Source: Candidatus Enterococcus stercoripullorum (GTDB lineage: Bacteria > Bacillota > Bacilli > Lactobacillales > Enterococcaceae). Taken from it: a DNA stretch of 60,216 bases. The notes under the pieces are model-generated. The model saw nothing but the letters and a program-made list of their open reading frames with translations. It made no database searches and was not told the origin of the DNA. The stretch covers positions 1 through 60,216 of the forward strand of contig DWVH01000021.1 of NCBI GenBank assembly GCA_019120335.1, given 5' to 3'. Below, piece by piece: positions 25,549 through 34,633 of the stretch. How positions within the stretch are numbered: the stretch's first letter is position 1; each line of letters begins with the position of its first letter. Made by a program: the position numbers and the translations under genes.

Positions 25549-27444
25549 TTGAAAGAGTTAAAAGTTGAAGGTCTAACGAAAACTTATGGCGAAAAGATTT
25601 TATTCAATCAACTATCCTTTTTGATACATGAAAAAGATCGAATCGGACTCATTGGGGTAAATGGTACTGGTAAAAGTAGTTTGTTATCGATTCTAGCAGG
25701 GATAGATTTTGCTGATGGTGATCAAGAAGTTTTTACTAAGCCTAATGATTATACGATTGGTTATTTATCTCAAGAAACGAGTTTTCCAGATGAATTAACC
25801 GTGTTGGATGTAATTTTTAAAGGGGATAGTAAACAAGTTCAGGCGGTTAAGGAGTATGAAAATGCCTTGTTCTTACTCAATCAGCAGCCTAATCTAGCCA
25901 GTGCGCAACAACGTTTTACCCAGGCTGAACAAAAGATGAATGAATTAGACGCCTGGCAAGTAGATACGAATGCGAAGATTGTCTTAAGTAAACTTGGTAT
26001 TTATGATTTACAGCAAACATTTGGCTCATTATCAGGGGGACAACAAAAACGCGTTGGATTAGCCCAGGTCTTAATCGATGAACCTGACTTATTACTTCTA
26101 GATGAACCAACGAACCATCTTGATTATGAGGTTATTTCCTGGTTAGAAAATTATTTAGCGCAATATAAAGGGGCTCTTGTTGTGATTACCCATGACCGGT
26201 ACTTTTTAGATCGCGTAGCCAATCGTATTTTTGAATTAGCTCATGGTCAATTAACGGAGTATATCGGTAATTACGAGTCTTATGTGAGCCAACGTGCAGA
26301 ATTAGACCGTATTGCACAAGATCAAGAAAATAAACGAATGCAATTATATAAGCAAGAATTGGCTTGGATGCGAGCTGGGGCTAAAGCTAGAACAACCAAA
26401 CAACAAGCCCGCATCAATCGTTTTGAAAATTTGAAAGAAAATCTACATCAAGTGCAAACAAAAGAATCGATTGAAATGAATTTTGTAACAACTCGTTTAG
26501 GCAAAAAGGTATTAGAACTCAAACACGCGAGTCTTACACTTGGCGAACAAACTTTATTTTCAGATTTAGATTTATTGATTCAGTCAAAAGAACGTTTAGG
26601 CATTACGGGAAAAAATGGTGCTGGTAAATCAAGTCTTTTAAATGTGCTTGCTTGTCGCTTAGCTTTAACCAGTGGTGAATTAATTGTCGGAGAAACAGTA
26701 CGCTTAGCTTATTATACACAACAAAATGAGGAAATGGATCCTAACAAACGGATGATTGCCTATTTACAAGAATATGCTGAAGAAGCTCGCTTAGCCAATG
26801 GTAGCAGTATGAGTGTCGCTGAATTATTAGAACGGTTTTTATTTCCTCGTTATATGCATGGAACGCTTATTGGCAAGCTATCTGGTGGAGAAAAACGACG
26901 TCTGTACTTGTTACGATTGTTGTTGCAACAGCCTAATGTACTTTTGCTCGATGAACCAACAAATGATTTAGATATTGAAACATTAACTATTTTGGAAGAT
27001 TATTTACAACAATTTCCAGGAGCTGTAATTACTGTTTCTCATGATCGCTACTTCCTAGATAAAGTAGCCGAAAAGCAACTAATTTTTAATGGTAAGGGTC
27101 AGCTTGAATTTTATTATGGTAAAATTTCGGATTATTTGGATGAACAAGCACAAAATGTAGCACTTAAAAATCAATCAACTGTCAAACAAGAGGCTACACC
27201 ATCTCCTCAAAAGGAAAAGGTGAAAAAGAAACTAACTTATATGGAGCAAAAAGAGTGGGAGACAATTGAAGAAGAGATTGCTACGATAGAAGAAACAATT
27301 CGTCAAATAGAATCTGAAATGCTTACTTGTGGTGATGATTTTACTCGTCTACAAGATTTGCAAAAACAGTTAGATGAAAATCAAAGTCAATTAGATGAAA
27401 AATATGAACGTTGGGAATATTTAAGTGAGTTTGCCAATGATTAA
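25549..27444 (+). CDS. yfmR: ABC-F ribosome-associated ATPase, YfmR/Uup type
   Basis: A cytosolic protein of 631 residues with two ABC ATPase domains and no membrane part. Walker A motifs are GVNGTGKSS and GKNGAGKSS, signatures are LSGGQQKR and LSGGEKRR, and Walker B motifs end in LLLDEPTNHLD and LLLDEPTNDLD. The linker between them holds the RAGAKARTTKQQARI segment typical of Uup/YfmR. The C-terminus is a charged coiled coil (about 560-630). Such proteins bind the ribosomal E site and rescue stalled translation or aid assembly; the subgroup is not a known antibiotic-protection type. TTG start with AGGAG overlapping the end of the PBP gene. Confidence 0.9.
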   Translation: MKELKVEGLTKTYGEKILFNQLSFLIHEKDRIGLIGVNGTGKSSLLSILAGIDFADGDQEVFTKPNDYTIGYLSQETSFPDELTVLDVIFKGDSKQVQAVKEYENALFLLNQQPNLASAQQRFTQAEQKMNELDAWQVDTNAKIVLSKLGIYDLQQTFGSLSGGQQKRVGLAQVLIDEPDLLLLDEPTNHLDYEVISWLENYLAQYKGALVVITHDRYFLDRVANRIFELAHGQLTEYIGNYESYVSQRAELDRIAQDQENKRMQLYKQELAWMRAGAKARTTKQQARINRFENLKENLHQVQTKESIEMNFVTTRLGKKVLELKHASLTLGEQTLFSDLDLLIQSKERLGITGKNGAGKSSLLNVLACRLALTSGELIVGETVRLAYYTQQNEEMDPNKRMIAYLQEYAEEARLANGSSMSVAELLERFLFPRYMHGTLIGKLSGGEKRRLYLLRLLLQQPNVLLLDEPTNDLDIETLTILEDYLQQFPGAVITVSHDRYFLDKVAEKQLIFNGKGQLEFYYGKISDYLDEQAQNVALKNQSTVKQEATPSPQKEKVKKKLTYMEQKEWETIEEEIATIEETIRQIESEMLTCGDDFTRLQDLQKQLDENQSQLDEKYERWEYLSEFAND

Positions 27445-27456
27445 GAGGTGGATAAA

Positions 27457-28401
27457 GTGAAACAATATCTGGATTTAGGACAAAAAATATTAAATGAAGG
27501 ACATATCAAAAATGACCGTACCAACACAGGAACTAAGAGCATTTTTGGTTATCAAATGCGGTTTGATTTAGCTGCGGGTTTTCCTTTGTTAACAACGAAG
27601 CGGGTTCCTTTTGGTTTGATTAAAAGTGAATTATTATGGTTTTTAAAAGGCGATACTAATATACGTTTTCTTTTAGAGTATAACAATCATATTTGGGATG
27701 AATGGGCCTTTAAAAATTATGTTGAAAGTCCAGATTATCAAGGCCCAGATATGACTGATTTTGGTCGTCGTTGCTTAGTTGATGAGGCATTTAATCAAGT
27801 CTATCAAGCACAACTTGCAGATTTTTGTCAACGTATTTTAACGGACGATGCTTTTGCACAAAAATTTGGTGATTTAGGGAAGGTTTATGGGTATCAATGG
27901 CGTCACTGGCAAACGAGTCGTGGCGAAGTCATTGATCAAATGAGTGACGTAATCGAACAAATAAAAAATACCCCAGATTCCAGGAGATTGATTGTATCAG
28001 CCTGGAATCCTGAAGATATTCCTTCAATGGCCTTACCACCTTGCCATACGTTATTTCAATTTTATGTGGCAGATGGGAAGTTGAGTTGTCAGTTATATCA
28101 AAGAAGTGGGGATGTCTTTTTAGGTGTACCATTTAATATTGCCAGTTATGCTTTATTAACCCATTTGATTGCACACCAAACTGGATTACAGGTCGGCGAA
28201 TTTATTCATACATTGGGAGATGCTCATCTTTATACTAATCATTTTGAGCAAATGAAAGAACAACTTTCACGTACCCCACGTGCTTTGCCTACATTGTGGT
28301 TAAATCCAGATAAGAAAGATATTTTTGATTTTACGATGGAAGATATCAAAATAGAAGGCTATGATCCTTATCCAACCATCAAAGCACCAATTGCTGTATA
28401 G
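27457..28401 (+). CDS. thyA: Thymidylate synthase
   Basis: A 314-residue ThyA that makes dTMP from dUMP with methylene-tetrahydrofolate. It is of the long Lactobacillus casei type, with an insertion of about 50 residues (around 88-140) absent from the E. coli enzyme. Catalytic Cys is in [14 protein letters not shown], and [22 protein letters not shown] and the folate-binding [11 protein letters not shown] are intact. The GTG at 27448 lies inside the ribosome site AGAGGTGG, so the GTG at 27457 is the likely start. Dihydrofolate reductase, the usual neighbour, is absent. Confidence 0.95.
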   Translation: MKQYLDLGQKILNEGHIKNDRTNTGTKSIFGYQMRFDLAAGFPLLTTKRVPFGLIKSELLWFLKGDTNIRFLLEYNNHIWDEWAFKNYVESPDYQGPDMTDFGRRCLVDEAFNQVYQAQLADFCQRILTDDAFAQKFGDLGKVYGYQWRHWQTSRGEVIDQMSDVIEQIKNTPDSRRLIVSAWNPEDIPSMALPPCHTLFQFYVADGKLSCQLYQRSGDVFLGVPFNIASYALLTHLIAHQTGLQVGEFIHTLGDAHLYTNHFEQMKEQLSRTPRALPTLWLNPDKKDIFDFTMEDIKIEGYDPYPTIKAPIAV

Positions 28402-28403
28402 AA

Positions 28404-28439
28404 AAACAAACATCTAGGACATCTCCTAGATGTTTGTTT
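28404..28439. terminator. Bidirectional terminator between thyA and the hemolysin-III gene
   Basis: Perfect 16-base arms (28404-28419 and 28424-28439; core CATCTAGGA/TCCTAGATG) with a four-base loop. Confidence 0.9.
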
Positions 28440-28445
28440 GTTTTA

Positions 28446-29099
28446 TTATGTGTAGTACAAAACGGAAAAGTACATTAAAATTGCGCCTAACATGACAAAA
28501 AGATGCCAAACTACATGCATAAATCTAACATTCTTTAGGCTATAGAAGAAAGCACCGATTGTATAGGAAATGCCACCTAATGCTAATAACCACGTGCCGA
28601 TGGTTCCAAGACTATTTACGAGCGGTTTAAAGGCAATGACACAAAGCCAACCCATGATAATATAAACAATGGTTGAAAAGTGTGAAAGCTGTTTTACTTT
28701 ATGCAAAGTAATTGACTTATATACGATGCCTATAATTGCGATAAGCCAAATTAAGGCAAATAGTAGCCATCCCAGCCAACCTTTAATGCTTAATAAACAA
28801 AACGGGGTATAGCTACCAGCAATTAGTAGAAAAATCGAATCATGATCAAATACTTGAAAAACTTTCCGCGCCTTCGTAAAAATCAAGCTATGAAAAAGGG
28901 TAGAAAATAAAAAGAGTAAAATCATGGTCGAACCATAGATAGCATAACTCACGACATGAATGGCTGAACCTAATTTAGCACCTTTTACTAACAGAATGAC
29001 CAAACCAGTAATGCTTAGGCCAAAACCTATTCCATGGGTTATAGCATTGAAGATTTCATTAACAATTAAATATCTTTTGCTAAAATTTTTATTTTCCAT
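28446..29099 (-). CDS. Hemolysin III family membrane protein (PAQR/TrhA)
   Basis: A 217-residue protein with seven predicted membrane helices. It belongs to the PAQR-related YqfA/TrhA family named hemolysin III, whose bacterial members act in membrane-lipid homeostasis; haemolysis is not implied. The presumed metal-binding pattern is visible as FSTLFHS and FDHDSIFLLIAGSYTPFCLL, and near the C-terminus as FMHVVWHLFVMLGA. ATG at 29099 is preferred, though a TTG one codon earlier is better spaced from AAGGAG. It is monocistronic, divergent from degV. Confidence 0.88.
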   Translation of the reverse strand: MENKNFSKRYLIVNEIFNAITHGIGFGLSITGLVILLVKGAKLGSAIHVVSYAIYGSTMILLFLFSTLFHSLIFTKARKVFQVFDHDSIFLLIAGSYTPFCLLSIKGWLGWLLFALIWLIAIIGIVYKSITLHKVKQLSHFSTIVYIIMGWLCVIAFKPLVNSLGTIGTWLLALGGISYTIGAFFYSLKNVRFMHVVWHLFVMLGAILMYFSVLYYT

Positions 29100-29230
29100 C
29101 AAAATTCACTCTCCTTATCATGAAATAGATGAAAACAATAAAATTTTCTGTTATACTAATCTTATAGTTATTATTTTACCCTAATTGCTGTCAAAATAAT
29201 AGCAGTATTTAAAAGAGAGTGGATGGATTC

Positions 29231-30073
29231 ATGAAAAAATTAAAAATTGTTACGGATTCTTCATGTACGATGGAGATTTCAACACGTGATGATTTAGATA
29301 TTCACGTAATGCCATTGTCAGTTATGATTGATGGAGTGATTTATGCAGATGACGACCAATTACCTGGAGAGGTTTTTATGGAAAAAATGGCTGCAAGTCA
29401 CGAATTACCTAAAACTAGCCAACCGCCAATTGGACAATTTGTAGAATTATATGATCAGTTAGGTGCTGATGGTTCGGATATTTTATCAATTCATATGTCA
29501 AAAGGACTGAGTGGAACAGTTGAAGCTGCCAGACAAGCTAGTCAGCTTTCAAAGGCCAATGTTGTGGTACTTGATTCTAATACTACAGACCAAGGTTTAT
29601 CTTTTCAAGTGATTCGTGCAGCCCAATTAGCTAAAGAAGGCAAAACTTTAGATGAAGTATTGCCGATTGTAGAAGATATCCAAAATAAAACCAAATTATA
29701 TATTGGTGTTTCAACGTTGGATAATCTAGTTAAAGGTGGACGTATTTCGCGTGCGAAAGGTTTAATTTCTAGCTTCTTAAATGTGCGTATCGTTATGAAT
29801 TTTGAATATGGTGAGCTTAAACCAGTCATTAAAGGTCGCGGTGCCAAAACTTTTAGTAAGTGGTTCGAAGACTTTTTGTCAGAAATAGCTCAAATTCCAA
29901 ATATCAAACAAATTGGTATTTCCTATGCAGGAAGTCATGAGCAAATGGCACGTTTTAAAGAAGAATTGCAAGCTAGATTTCCTAAAATGCATATACCATT
30001 TTTGCATACGACTCCAATTATTGCCACACATACTGGTCCCGGAGCTTTTGCAATTATGTATTATTATGAATAG
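29231..30073 (+). CDS. DegV family fatty-acid-binding protein
   Basis: A 280-residue DegV-family protein. Homologues bind a long-chain fatty acid and serve as FakB subunits that present it to the FakA kinase for phosphorylation. Landmarks: KIVTDSSCTM at the start, PKTSQPPIGQF, the SKGLSGTVEAAR segment, and THTGPGAFAIMYY at the end. No fakA is nearby, so the role is inferred. ATG at 29231 fits the usual family start better than the GTG at 29219. Confidence 0.88.
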   Translation: MKKLKIVTDSSCTMEISTRDDLDIHVMPLSVMIDGVIYADDDQLPGEVFMEKMAASHELPKTSQPPIGQFVELYDQLGADGSDILSIHMSKGLSGTVEAARQASQLSKANVVVLDSNTTDQGLSFQVIRAAQLAKEGKTLDEVLPIVEDIQNKTKLYIGVSTLDNLVKGGRISRAKGLISSFLNVRIVMNFEYGELKPVIKGRGAKTFSKWFEDFLSEIAQIPNIKQIGISYAGSHEQMARFKEELQARFPKMHIPFLHTTPIIATHTGPGAFAIMYYYE

Positions 30074-30078
30074 ATTCA

Positions 30079-30115
30079 AGATGAGGTTACTTACTTTCAA
30101 GTGCCTCATCTTTTT
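30079..30115 (+). terminator. Terminator after degV
   Basis: AGATGAGG (30079-30086) pairs with CCTCATCT (30104-30111), followed by TTTTT. The next gene starts 24 bases later without a clear promoter, so partial read-through is likely. Confidence 0.75.
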
Positions 30116-30138
30116 AACAGAATTAGGTGAAATTTAGC

Positions 30139-31050
30139 ATGAAAAATTCAGTAAAATATTTTCTTTTTATGGGAATCATTTTCTTATTTGCAAGTGTCTG
30201 TTTTTTTAAATTGATTCCTAAACAGCCAGAGATGTTAAAAAATGATGCAACACCGATAAATCAAGAAATACGCAGATTGAATTATGTTGCTTTAGGGGAT
30301 TCTCTTACAGAAGGAGTCGGGGATGAAACGCATAAAGGTGGCTTTGTTCCAATTGTGGCTGATCTGTTACAAAATAAGTATCAGTTAACCAGTATTGAAT
30401 TTGATAATTTTGGTAAGGCTGGGGATAGAAGTGATCAGATTCTTAAACGTTTGAGAAAAAATGAAAAAATGAAAAAAACGCTAAGCTCGGCCAATATCAT
30501 TACACTGACTTGTGGTGGTAATGATCTATTAAAAGTGATTCGCGAGCATATTTTTAGTTTGAAAGAAAAGACTTTTGTTAAGCCTCAAAAGCAATATCAA
30601 AAACAATTGACACAACTGATTCAAGAAATTCGAAAGTACAATCCTAAAGCTCCTATCTATCTTTTAGGAATCTATAATCCATTTTATTTGAATTTCCCTG
30701 AATTTACACAAATGCAAGAGATTGTGACAAATTGGAATGATGCAAGTCAACAAACGGTAGCTACATTTAAGAAAGTCTATTTCATTCCTATTAATGATGT
30801 TTTATTTAAAGGGGATGATTCGCAGGTAGGAATTGTGGATAATCAGCAAGACCAGACTGCCACAACGAGTTCGACTACAGATGAAAATAAGTCCCAAACA
30901 TCTAAACCTAAAGCAACGATTGTCAATGAGTTGTTATCAGATGAGGATCGCTTTCATCCAAATAATGTGGGGTATCAGTTAATGGCTAAAGCTGTGATGG
31001 ATGAACTTAGCAAAACCAAAACACTCTGGTATCCTGAGGTAGGTGATTAG
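30139..31050 (+). CDS. SGNH/GDSL hydrolase, YpmR-like
   Basis: A 303-residue secreted or membrane-anchored SGNH-fold esterase/lipase. An N-terminal hydrophobic helix (about 8-25) is followed by block I GDSLTEG with the nucleophile Ser, block II with Gly in NFGKAGDRSDQ, block III CGGNDLL, and block V with Asp and His in DRFHPNNVGYQLMA. A Thr/Ser-rich insert of about 25 residues lies before the last block. The natural ester is unknown. The GTG at 30127 lies in the ribosome site AGGTGA, so ATG 30139 is chosen. It is paired with the ypmS-like gene, as in Bacillus. Confidence 0.88.
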   Translation: MKNSVKYFLFMGIIFLFASVCFFKLIPKQPEMLKNDATPINQEIRRLNYVALGDSLTEGVGDETHKGGFVPIVADLLQNKYQLTSIEFDNFGKAGDRSDQILKRLRKNEKMKKTLSSANIITLTCGGNDLLKVIREHIFSLKEKTFVKPQKQYQKQLTQLIQEIRKYNPKAPIYLLGIYNPFYLNFPEFTQMQEIVTNWNDASQQTVATFKKVYFIPINDVLFKGDDSQVGIVDNQQDQTATTSSTTDENKSQTSKPKATIVNELLSDEDRFHPNNVGYQLMAKAVMDELSKTKTLWYPEVGD

Positions 31051-31051
31051 T

Positions 31052-31666
31052 ATGGAAAAACCTGGAAAAATTGAATTTCGTAAAGAGCAAAAGCAAATAA
31101 ATTATTGGAAATGGTCAACCTTAGCTTTAATTGCTATTATTTTGGCTTTTTGTTTTGTTGTTGGTATCCGATTGAGCCAAGAACGTGAAAAAATCCCAAC
31201 AGCGCCTAGTATCGCAGTTAAAGGAAGCAACATTTTTACCGTCTCAACAACAAAAAAAGAACTAAATACCTTGATATCACATTATTTGAAACAATTGAAT
31301 CAAAAAAATCAAATCGATTATCAGTTTACATTAAAAAATCAAGCATTATTGACAGGGGAATTTGAAGTATTGAATTTTCCAATGACTTTTTATCTCTATT
31401 TTGATCCATTTGTAACTGAAGATGGCAATATTCAATTGAAAGCAAAAAGTTTATCGATTGGTTCATTAGGAGTACCCATCAAAGAAGTTTTAAAAATGGT
31501 AAAACGCAGTTATGATTTACCAAAATTTGTGGAGATTTATCCTAGTGATAAGTATGTTTTGGTTAAGTTAAACAAGATAGAACTTAGTGATCATCTCTAT
31601 GTAAGAGCTAAAAAAATTGATTTAGTAAATGATGAGATTCAGCTAGTCTCTTATTTGAAGAAATAA
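31052..31666 (+). CDS. YpmS family membrane-anchored protein
   Basis: A 204-residue protein with one N-terminal membrane helix (about 22-44) and an extracytoplasmic domain with the YpmS pattern (TKKELNTLISHYLKQL, then LTGEFEVLNFPMTFYLYFDPFV). The biochemical role of YpmS is unknown. The ribosome site AGGTGA lies inside the end of the ypmR-like gene, and ATG 31052 follows its stop, so the two are translated together. Confidence 0.85.
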   Translation: MEKPGKIEFRKEQKQINYWKWSTLALIAIILAFCFVVGIRLSQEREKIPTAPSIAVKGSNIFTVSTTKKELNTLISHYLKQLNQKNQIDYQFTLKNQALLTGEFEVLNFPMTFYLYFDPFVTEDGNIQLKAKSLSIGSLGVPIKEVLKMVKRSYDLPKFVEIYPSDKYVLVKLNKIELSDHLYVRAKKIDLVNDEIQLVSYLKK

Positions 31667-31728
31667 TCCTTTTCTTTAGTAGTAGAATTCGTTACAATAA
31701 AACTTACCAACCATAAAGGAGTGATTAT

Positions 31729-32241
31729 ATGCAACGTGCGATATTTGCAGGTGGTTGTTTTTGGTGTATGGTTCAGCCATTTGACGAATTGCCGGGGATT
31801 CATTCTGTCTTATCTGGATATACAGGTGGACATGTGCCAAATCCAACTTATGAGCAGGTCTGTTCGAAAACCACTGGACATACAGAAGCAGTTGAAATTA
31901 TTTTTGATCCGGAAATTATTAGTTTTAAGGAATTAGTTGAAATATACTGGCAACAAACTGATCCAACCGATGCTTTTGGTCAATTTGAAGATCGCGGTGA
32001 TAATTATCGACCAGTCATTTTTTATTTTGATGAAGAACAAAAGCGGATTGCCCAAGAGAGTAAGCAAGCATTACAAGACAGTGGTATTTTTGATCGACCA
32101 ATTGTCACTCAAATTGAACCTGCTCAGGAATTCTATGTGGCTGAACTTTACCATCAAGAATATTACAAGAAAAATCCCGCTAACTTTGCTCGAAACCATG
32201 CTAGACGTGCGGCCTTTTTAAAGGAGCACTGGGATGACTAA
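31729..32241 (+). CDS. msrA: Peptide methionine (S)-S-oxide reductase MsrA
   Basis: A 170-residue cytosolic enzyme that reduces methionine-S-sulfoxide in proteins and free methionine. The active-site motif AGGCFWC has catalytic Cys10 and a second Cys at 13, and the conserved [26 protein letters not shown] region follows in family order (about 29-54). AAAGGAG precedes the ATG and a possible promoter (TTTTCT at 31670 and TACAAT at 31693-31698) lies upstream. It overlaps the yozE gene by eight bases. Confidence 0.95.
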   Translation: MQRAIFAGGCFWCMVQPFDELPGIHSVLSGYTGGHVPNPTYEQVCSKTTGHTEAVEIIFDPEIISFKELVEIYWQQTDPTDAFGQFEDRGDNYRPVIFYFDEEQKRIAQESKQALQDSGIFDRPIVTQIEPAQEFYVAELYHQEYYKKNPANFARNHARRAAFLKEHWDD

Positions 32242-32455
32242 AAGTTTTTATCAGTTTTTGATGAGTAAAAAAGGCCCTAGTCATATAGATGAGTTACAAC
32301 TATTTGCAACAGCGGTAAGTGAAGATATCCAATTTCCTAAACATAGCCAAGATTATCATGAGGTATCATCTTATTTAGAGATGAATGCTGATTACTTATC
32401 CAATATGAGCCTATTTGATGAGTTTTGGGCACAGTATGAAGAAGAATGTCAATAA
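32234..32455 (+). CDS. yozE: YozE family SAM-like small protein
   Basis: A 73-residue acidic helical protein of the YozE (SAM-like fold) family, recognised by [12 protein letters not shown] near the start and the [16 protein letters not shown] segment. The function is unknown. AAAGGAG in the end of msrA is its ribosome site, and the two genes overlap by eight bases, as in Bacillus where msr genes also neighbour yozE. Confidence 0.9.
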   Translation: MTKSFYQFLMSKKGPSHIDELQLFATAVSEDIQFPKHSQDYHEVSSYLEMNADYLSNMSLFDEFWAQYEEECQ

Positions 32456-32484
32456 AAAAGGAGGATGATTGGTTCTCCTTTTTT
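32454..32484 (+). terminator. Terminator of msrA-yozE
   Basis: AAAAAAGGAG (32454-32463) pairs with CTCCTTTTTT (32475-32484); the left arm overlaps the yozE stop codon. Confidence 0.8.
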
Positions 32485-32504
32485 CATGCAGATAGAAAGT
32501 ATGT

Positions 32505-32510
32505 TATAAT
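32505..32510 (+). promoter_or_regulatory. -10 element of the ctpA-lepB promoter
   Basis: TGtTATAAT (32502-32510) is a perfect extended -10. TTTTCA at 32481-32486 with 18-base spacing may be a -35, overlapping the preceding terminator. Confidence 0.6.
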
Positions 32511-32542
32511 TGGCTCAACAAATAAATTAAGAGAGTATGCAT

Positions 32543-33955
32543 ATGAAATTTCAAAAAAAACAGTTCATATCACTAGGTTCTGTAGCCATCATTTCAGCAG
32601 CCATGGGGGGAAGTGTGGTCTATTTTTTAGAAAACCAACAAACCGATCCGCAGTTGGCTAAGGTGAATCAGGTTTATCAGCAAATTCAAGATAACTATTA
32701 TGATAAGGTGAATCGCAAAATATTAGCCCAGGGAGCTATCAAAGGCATGCTAGATTCACTGGATGATCCTTATACGACACTTTTAGATGGTGAACAAAAA
32801 AACGCTTTGAATGATAAGCTAAGTAACCAAATTGTGGGGATTGGTGCAGTGGTGAGTATTTTAGATAACCAAGTAACTATTGTCGAACAACCCAAAAAAG
32901 GTACACCAGCCGCACAAGCAGGATTGCAAAAAGGGGATATTATTGAAAAAGTAGATGAAAAATCAGTCAAAGATTTGAGCATTGATGAAGTTGTTTCACA
33001 AATTAAAGGGAAGGAAAATACTGTTGTTCATTTGCAATTAAAACGTGGACAACAAGTCTTTCAAAAAACAATTACTCGAAAGGCAGTACATTTATCTGCT
33101 GTGAAGAGTCAAATTGATGCCAACAATCCTCAAATTGCACTCATTCATATTGATACATTTGGGGTGCAGACTAGCCGTGATTTGCAAATTGAAATTAAAA
33201 AATTACGCAAAAAATACGTGAAGGCTTTTATTCTTGATTTACGTCAAAATGGCGGTGGCTTGCTTGATGAAGGGGAAAAAGTAGCTAGTATGTTTTTAAA
33301 AAATGGACAGACAATCGTAAAATTTGCTGAAAAAAATCAAGTGACCCAAGTAGAAAAAGCCAATACCAAACTGGATCATGGCTTTAAGGTGCAAGAACCG
33401 GTTGTCGTCTTAGTAGACGGACAGACGGCCTCGGCTGCTGAATTAGTTGCAGCTGCTTTAAAAGAAAGTGCCAATATTCCAATCATTGGACAAAAAACAT
33501 TTGGTAAGGGGACCGTTCAGCTAGTAAGTAGCCTAGATGAAGATTCTGAAATGAAGATAAGTACCCAAAAATGGTTAACACCTAAAGGAAATTGGGTGCA
33601 TAAAAAAGGATTGCTACCAGATGTTTTGGTTACATTACCAACGGCTAAGCAATTGAATACGTTTAATAACCAACTCAATAATCAAGAGGCACTATCTTCT
33701 AAGGAAAAACGAGAAATTTGTGAGTTATTTGCATTTTTAGGCATCAAAATAGATAGTAAGGACTTTGACGCATCTTATACTCAGGCTTTGAAAAAAATCC
33801 AAACAGAAGAAAAACTACCAGTATCTGGCAAACTAGATCAAGAAACATTGGAAAAAATCAATGCGCGAATCTTTAGCAAATATTTACAAGAGGACTTAAG
33901 TTATCAAAAAGCACTGACACAGTTAAAAGAGGAATTAAAAAATGATACCCACTAA
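32543..33955 (+). CDS. ctpA: C-terminal processing peptidase CtpA (S41 family)
   Basis: A 470-residue membrane-anchored serine protease acting outside the membrane. An N-terminal signal anchor (about 8-30) leads to a PDZ domain (IVGIGAVVSILDNQVTIVEQP onward, about 95-180). The S41 core follows with LDLRQNGGG, the nucleophile in DGQTASAAELVAAAL and the general-base Lys in GQKTFGKGTVQ. A peptidoglycan-binding-like domain lies about 385-450 (IQTEEKLPVSGKLDQETLEKI). The ATG at 32537 is too close to GAGAG, so 32543 is chosen. It overlaps lepB by 14 bases. Confidence 0.93.
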   Translation: MKFQKKQFISLGSVAIISAAMGGSVVYFLENQQTDPQLAKVNQVYQQIQDNYYDKVNRKILAQGAIKGMLDSLDDPYTTLLDGEQKNALNDKLSNQIVGIGAVVSILDNQVTIVEQPKKGTPAAQAGLQKGDIIEKVDEKSVKDLSIDEVVSQIKGKENTVVHLQLKRGQQVFQKTITRKAVHLSAVKSQIDANNPQIALIHIDTFGVQTSRDLQIEIKKLRKKYVKAFILDLRQNGGGLLDEGEKVASMFLKNGQTIVKFAEKNQVTQVEKANTKLDHGFKVQEPVVVLVDGQTASAAELVAAALKESANIPIIGQKTFGKGTVQLVSSLDEDSEMKISTQKWLTPKGNWVHKKGLLPDVLVTLPTAKQLNTFNNQLNNQEALSSKEKREICELFAFLGIKIDSKDFDASYTQALKKIQTEEKLPVSGKLDQETLEKINARIFSKYLQEDLSYQKALTQLKEELKNDTH

Positions 33956-34487
33956 ATATCTTGATTCTTTTTGGTTACTAGTTAAATACTTACTTATTAG
34001 TTTGGGAATCGCTTTATTTTTGAGGGGGTTTATTTTTATTCCTATGATGGTGGAAGGCAATTCAATGAATCCGTTGTTAGATAATCGTGATATGATTTTA
34101 GTAGAACGATTGACTGAAATTAAACGTTTTGATGTGATTGTTTTTCAAGAAGGAGGAACCACCTATATTAAACGGGTGATTGCCTTACCTGGAGAAAAGT
34201 TAGCCTATAAAAAGCAACAATTGTATATTAATGATAAACCAGTAAAAGAGTATTTTAAAGATAGACATCTTTCTAAAAAAGAGCAATCCTTGTACTATGA
34301 TATGAATGATTTTAGTTTAGATGATTTGCTTGGAGTAGAGAAACTAGGTAGGGATAGCTATTTTGTTTTAGGAGATAATCGACGTATTTCTAAAGATAGC
34401 CGATCGTTTGGTACGGTTTCTAGTGAACAAATTTTAGGGAAAGCGTGTGGTATATACTATCCATTTACGCATATAAAAATTATTTAA
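33942..34487 (+). CDS. lepB: Signal peptidase I
   Basis: A 181-residue type I signal peptidase that removes signal peptides from exported proteins. One membrane helix (about 12-33) precedes box B (VEGNSMNP, nucleophile Ser41), box D (YIKRVIALPG, general-base Lys77) and box E (GDNRRISKDSRSFG). This is the Ser/Lys type. The start lies inside the end of ctpA (14-base overlap), so the two proteases are translationally coupled, which is unusual and suggests a shared role at the membrane surface. Confidence 0.95.
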   Translation: MIPTKYLDSFWLLVKYLLISLGIALFLRGFIFIPMMVEGNSMNPLLDNRDMILVERLTEIKRFDVIVFQEGGTTYIKRVIALPGEKLAYKKQQLYINDKPVKEYFKDRHLSKKEQSLYYDMNDFSLDDLLGVEKLGRDSYFVLGDNRRISKDSRSFGTVSSEQILGKACGIYYPFTHIKII

Positions 34488-34500
34488 TATTAGCTAGCAG

Positions 34501-34544
34501 TAGGGCAATTTTTGGTATTTTTACCATTTTTGTCCTATTTTTTT
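34501..34544 (+). terminator. Probable terminator of ctpA-lepB
   Basis: TAGGGCAA (34501-34508) can pair with TTGTCCTA (34530-34537) and TGGT with ACCA inside it, separated by a T-T internal loop; eight T follow. Confidence 0.6.
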
Positions 34545-34603
34545 GTTTTAAAAAGAAATAGAACTAGTCAAATCGTCTAAAATACGCTATTCTACTTTAT
34601 AGA

Positions 34604-34616
34604 GAACAAATATTCG
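34604..34616 (+). promoter_or_regulatory. Candidate LexA/HdiR (SOS) box before the polymerase gene
   Basis: GAACAAATATTCG resembles the Gram-positive SOS box (GAAC, four bases, GTTC) with one mismatch in the core. It lies 18-30 bases before the start of a Y-family polymerase, the kind of gene usually under SOS control. Confidence 0.4.
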
Positions 34617-34633
34617 TATAAGTGGTGAGAGAA

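Noticed and set aside
28446-29099. A haemolytic toxin
   Set aside because: The family name is historical; the protein is a seven-helix PAQR-like membrane protein and no toxin function can be inferred.
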